A DNA stretch of 64,000 nucleotides from Clostridium sp. 26_21 (GTDB taxonomy: Bacteria; Bacillota; Clostridia; TANB77; CAG-508): contig MNRO01000017.1 in assembly GCA_001915995.1 (NCBI GenBank), positions 62,001 to 126,000 of the forward strand. Direction: 5' to 3'. This document shows positions 61,397 through 64,000 of this stretch, in pieces; the stretch's first letter is position 1, and every line of letters begins with the position of its first letter. A model generated the notes under the pieces. That model searched no databases and was not told the origin of the DNA. It worked only from the letters and a program-made list of their open reading frames with translations. The position numbers and the translations under genes were made by a program.

Positions 61397-61473
61397 GCCA
61401 CTTTAGCTCAGCTGGCCAGAGCACCGCACTTGTAATGCGGGGGTCCCCAGTTCGAATCTGGGAAGTGGCTCCA
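61397..61473 (+). tRNA. tRNA-Thr (anticodon TGT)
   Basis: 77 nt with acceptor stem GCCACTT/AAGTGGC, anticodon loop CTTGTAA giving TGT, and encoded CCA. It starts 2 nt after tRNA-Glu. Confidence 0.97.
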
Positions 61474-61492
61474 AATTGTCAGTAGTTTTGCG

Positions 61493-61517
61493 AAAAGCTT
61501 AATTATTGGCTTTTTTT
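61493..61517 (+). terminator. Terminator of the tRNA cluster
   Basis: AAAAGC at 61493-61498 pairs with GCTTTT at 61509-61514 and is followed by a T run. Confidence 0.75.
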
Positions 61518-61586
61518 ATTTTTATAAAAAGTATTTACAAAAAATATTATTATATGGTAATATTTTTAACAAGAAAGGTATAAAAA

Positions 61587-62306
61587 ATGGAAAAAGTAAT
61601 ATTAATAACAGGGGCATCAAAGGGAATAGGAAGAGAAATTGCAGAAAAATTGACACAAAAAGGTTATCAAGTAATCGCCAATTATAACAAATCTGAAAAA
61701 AAAGCCCAAGAATTGAAGGAAGAATATCCAAATATAGATATTTATAAAGCAGATGTTTCAAAAAGAGAAGAAGTACAAAAAATGATTGAATATATAATAA
61801 ATAAATATAAAAAAATAGATGTATTAATTAATAATGCTGGAATTTCATCAAGTGGTTTGTTTACAGAGGTTACAGATGAAGAATGGAATAGAATAATTAA
61901 TAATGACTTGTATTCTGTTTTTTGTACAACACAAGAAGTATTATCAAATATGATTATGAGGAAACAGGGGTGTATTATTAACATTTCATCAGTATGGGGA
62001 TTAGTTGGAAGTTCATGTGAAACAATTTATTCAGTTGCAAAAGCAGGAGTTGATGGTATGACTAAATCGCTTGCAAAAGAATTAGGACCATCAAATATTA
62101 GAGTAAATTCAATTGCACCAGGAATTATAGATACAGACATGAATGTAAATTATACTGTAGAGGAAATTGAAGCAATAAAAGAGGAAATACCTCTTGAAAA
62201 AATTGGAAAGAAAACAGATATTTCAAAATGTGTAGAATGGTTAATTGATGATGAATATACAACAGGTCAAATTATTTCAATAAATGGCGGATGGGTAATA
62301 ACATAA
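61587..62306 (+). CDS. Short-chain dehydrogenase/reductase (FabG-like)
   Basis: A 239-aa NAD(P)-dependent oxidoreductase of the classical SDR family. The cofactor motif is TGASKGIG (about 8-15). LINNAG is near residue 80, the catalytic Ser is in INISSVWG (about 133), and the YSVAK active site is near residue 148. The end QIISINGGWVIT is typical of FabG/3-oxoacyl-ACP reductase relatives. It stands alone between its own ribosome site (GAAAGG) and terminator, away from fatty-acid genes, so the substrate is uncertain. Confidence 0.9.
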   Translation: MEKVILITGASKGIGREIAEKLTQKGYQVIANYNKSEKKAQELKEEYPNIDIYKADVSKREEVQKMIEYIINKYKKIDVLINNAGISSSGLFTEVTDEEWNRIINNDLYSVFCTTQEVLSNMIMRKQGCIINISSVWGLVGSSCETIYSVAKAGVDGMTKSLAKELGPSNIRVNSIAPGIIDTDMNVNYTVEEIEAIKEEIPLEKIGKKTDISKCVEWLIDDEYTTGQIISINGGWVIT

Positions 62307-62339
62307 AAAACTACTGAATTGAGTTTCAGTAGTTTTTTT
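62305..62339 (+). terminator. Terminator of the SDR gene
   Basis: AAAAAACTACTGAA pairs with TTCAGTAGTTTTTT around a 6-nt loop. The A/T runs on both sides would also serve the convergent gene at 62346. Confidence 0.88.
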
Positions 62340-62345
62340 AATATG

Positions 62346-62813
62346 TTAGTTAGCAGTTGAATTTTTTCTATAGTTTCCAGATATTATTTTAGGAAGATAT
62401 GTAATTATTTTATATACTGCCAATCTTATTTTTTTGCTCCAAATATATGATTTTCTAAGTTTTCTTGCAGATCCTAATGAAACAGGTTCATCTTCTAATG
62501 AAATAAGTTCAACAGGTTGTTTTTCAATAACAAAGATATAGTTTTTTCCATCATTATTATCCCACTCGTTTTTTTCATTACAGAAACAAAAATTAAAAGT
62601 TTCAACTTCTCCAATTTCTATTTCTATTTGATAGCCTAACTCAGTCTTTGTCATTGGACTTGAAGTTAGGTTTTCCCAGTTATTTCCGAAACCATAATGA
62701 ATAGAAACTTTTTCAGAATTATCTTGAAAAAATTTACCTGTATATGAGATTTTTACTTTACTATTTTCAACTAATTTGTCAGTATTAAAAAATATGTTTT
62801 TTACCAATTCCAT
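62346..62813 (-). CDS. Protein with a CBM53/CBM25-like starch-binding domain
   Basis: A 155-aa protein without signal peptide. Residues about 10-95 form a beta-rich starch-binding-type domain: VSIHYGFGNNWENLTSSPMT, then GYQIEIEIGEVETFNFCFCN and EWDNNDGKNYIFVIE. This is the pattern of CBM25/CBM53 modules (Trp and Asn around the sugar-binding face). The remaining 60 residues are basic and helical with no domain I know. A lone module in the cytoplasm suggests binding to glycogen or an intracellular glucan (inference). Confidence 0.75.
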   Translation of the reverse strand: MELVKNIFFNTDKLVENSKVKISYTGKFFQDNSEKVSIHYGFGNNWENLTSSPMTKTELGYQIEIEIGEVETFNFCFCNEKNEWDNNDGKNYIFVIEKQPVELISLEDEPVSLGSARKLRKSYIWSKKIRLAVYKIITYLPKIISGNYRKNSTAN

Positions 62814-62981
62814 TTTGAAAACTCCTTATCTTTTGATAAAACATATTATAATATTTTATTTTACAATATGCAAGTGTTTTTTACAAAAATTTCATAAAAA
62901 CTTAAAGATTAGATTTTCTAAAATAGATTGTAAAAAAAATGATTATATGTTATTATTAATAAGAATGAAAAGGAGTTGTAT

Positions 62982-64000
62982 ATGGTTGAATTAGAAGAAA
63001 AAACAAAGGATATAGAAGAATTAAAAATACCAGAGATAAAAGAAAACGAAAGTCAGGAAAAACAACAAATTATTATACCCAAAAAGAAAAGTAAAAAATG
63101 GATTATAATATCTATTTTAATAATGGCAGTCATCTTATTAATATTTTCAACAATATTTGCAATAATAAATATAGGAAATAAAGGAATTATAAAAGGAATA
63201 TCAATTGAAAATATTGATGTCTCAAATATGACAATAGAAGAGGCAACAAATTTATTAGAAGAAATAATAAATAAAGATAAGGAAAATGAAATAATTTTTA
63301 AATATAAAGAAGTTGAAATCCCAATTACATATGAAGCCTTAGAAGTGGAATTTAATATAAAAGATGTAGTAGAAAAGGCATATAAAATAGGAAGAGATAG
63401 TAATATATTAAAAAATAATTTTGAAATCCTTTCAACATGGATAAATACAACTAATATTAAATTAACATCAAACTTTGACGAAAATGTAGTAAAACAAGTT
63501 TGTGAAAATATAAATAATACTTCAGAAGATGCAATTATTGAACCAAGTTATTATATAGAGGATGATAAATTAATTATAACACCTGGTAAAAAAGGAATTA
63601 ATGTTAATCAAAATGAAGTAAAAAATAAAGTAAATGATATTTTAAATATTAATTCAGAAAAGAGTACTGTTATAGAGGTTATGGTTGATTATAAAGAACC
63701 ACAGCCAATAGATTTAGAAAAAATTCATAATGAAATATTTAAGGAAGCAAAAGATGCATATTATACTAATGAACCATTTACAATATATCCAGAGGTAAAA
63801 GGGATAGATTTTGATATGGAAAATGCGAAAATGATTATATCTGAAGAAAAAGAAGAATATGAGATTCCTATTATTATAACACAACCTAATAAAACGGTAA
63901 ATGATATAGGAACAGAAGCTTTTCCAGATTTATTAGGAACATGTTCAACAAAATATAATGCAGGAAATACAGGAAGAACAACTAACTTGAAATTGTCAGC
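62982..64000 (+). CDS. VanW/YoaR-like peptidoglycan-associated membrane protein, 3' end beyond window
   Basis: The first ~339 residues of a larger protein: a charged cytoplasmic N-terminus (about 1-38), one transmembrane segment (about 39-62), then an extracytoplasmic region. GIIKGISIENIDVSNMTIEE at its start is the typical entry to YoaR/PG_binding_4 repeats, seen again later (YYIEDDKLIITPGKKGINVN). The visible end, FPDLLGTCSTKYNAGNTGRT, matches the beginning of a VanW domain, which lies past the window edge. Involved in envelope or peptidoglycan contacts in homologues; exact role unknown. ATG 62982 follows AAAGGAG. Confidence 0.88.
   Translation, partial: MVELEEKTKDIEELKIPEIKENESQEKQQIIIPKKKSKKWIIISILIMAVILLIFSTIFAIINIGNKGIIKGISIENIDVSNMTIEEATNLLEEIINKDKENEIIFKYKEVEIPITYEALEVEFNIKDVVEKAYKIGRDSNILKNNFEILSTWINTTNIKLTSNFDENVVKQVCENINNTSEDAIIEPSYYIEDDKLIITPGKKGINVNQNEVKNKVNDILNINSEKSTVIEVMVDYKEPQPIDLEKIHNEIFKEAKDAYYTNEPFTIYPEVKGIDFDMENAKMIISEEKEEYEIPIIITQPNKTVNDIGTEAFPDLLGTCSTKYNAGNTGRTTNLKLS

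Overview
The window is about 64 kb of very AT-rich chromosome (the strands are dominated by A/T homopolymers) with Shine-Dalgarno-led, tightly packed genes. It carries the chromosomal replication origin with a classic Firmicutes order: on the minus strand parB, parA, rsmG, mnmG, mnmE, jag, yidC, yidD, rnpA, rpmH; on the plus strand dnaA, dnaN, recF, gyrB and, further on, gyrA. Together with GerMN, VanW-like, DHHW/MBOAT and DUF4358-like proteins this suggests an uncultured low-GC member of the Clostridia. That placement is inference; there is no rRNA in the window to anchor it.

Layout. 1-1.3 kb: rsmI (cut by the window edge), a possible 49-aa protein and a GerMN protein. 1.5-25 kb: one long minus-strand type IV secretion (T4SS) operon, transcribed from a TTGCAT-17-TATAAT promoter at 25.05 kb: three VirB2-like pilins, a strong terminator-like hairpin, PrgI, a VirB4 split into two genes, four tandem giant VirB6 paralogues, three VirB8/NTF2-like membrane proteins, a secreted protein ending in a C39-like cysteine peptidase domain, and an NlpC/P60 hydrolase. 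25-32 kb: a 56-aa membrane protein, a LytTR/DUF3021 pair, a membrane diguanylate cyclase, an MBOAT/DHHW surface O-acylation pair, a DUF4358-like lipid- or membrane-anchored protein, a YwaF-like membrane protein and two tRNA-Ser genes. 32-54.7 kb: the origin region with bipartite DnaA-box clusters flanking dnaA and a DnaA-trio/AT-rich unwinding element between dnaA and dnaN. Set between gyrB and gyrA, and then again after dnaI and dnaD (55-60.5 kb), is a second, smaller T4SS gene set (VirB4 again split, a protein of unknown function, PrgI, VirB6, VirB2, VirD4). 60.8-64 kb: DUF1858 protein, tRNA-Lys/Glu/Thr, an SDR oxidoreductase, a CBM53-like protein and the start of a VanW/YoaR-like protein. 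I see no relaxase, integrase, transposase or CRISPR.

The most unusual signal is translational. Three genes, all in the two T4SS regions, are interrupted by a +1 frameshift, and each shift lies exactly at an in-frame CGG codon: TAT-CGG-AGA at 20052-20057, TTT-CGG-GTT at 50767-50775 and TCA-CGG-TGA at 2848-2856. Skipping the C joins a signal peptide to its VirB6 body, restores a continuous 235-aa protein, and adds a plausible C-terminal strand to the NlpC/P60 enzyme. Reading the window by eye I found only one other in-frame CGG codon, in the diguanylate cyclase gene, and there it is read in frame. Skipping one base at CGG, or decoding CGGN as four bases, is therefore a testable recoding hypothesis. 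A second oddity is that four genes of the origin-side T4SS have a well-placed GAGGTG or GGTGGTG ribosome-binding site followed by ATT or ATA rather than ATG.
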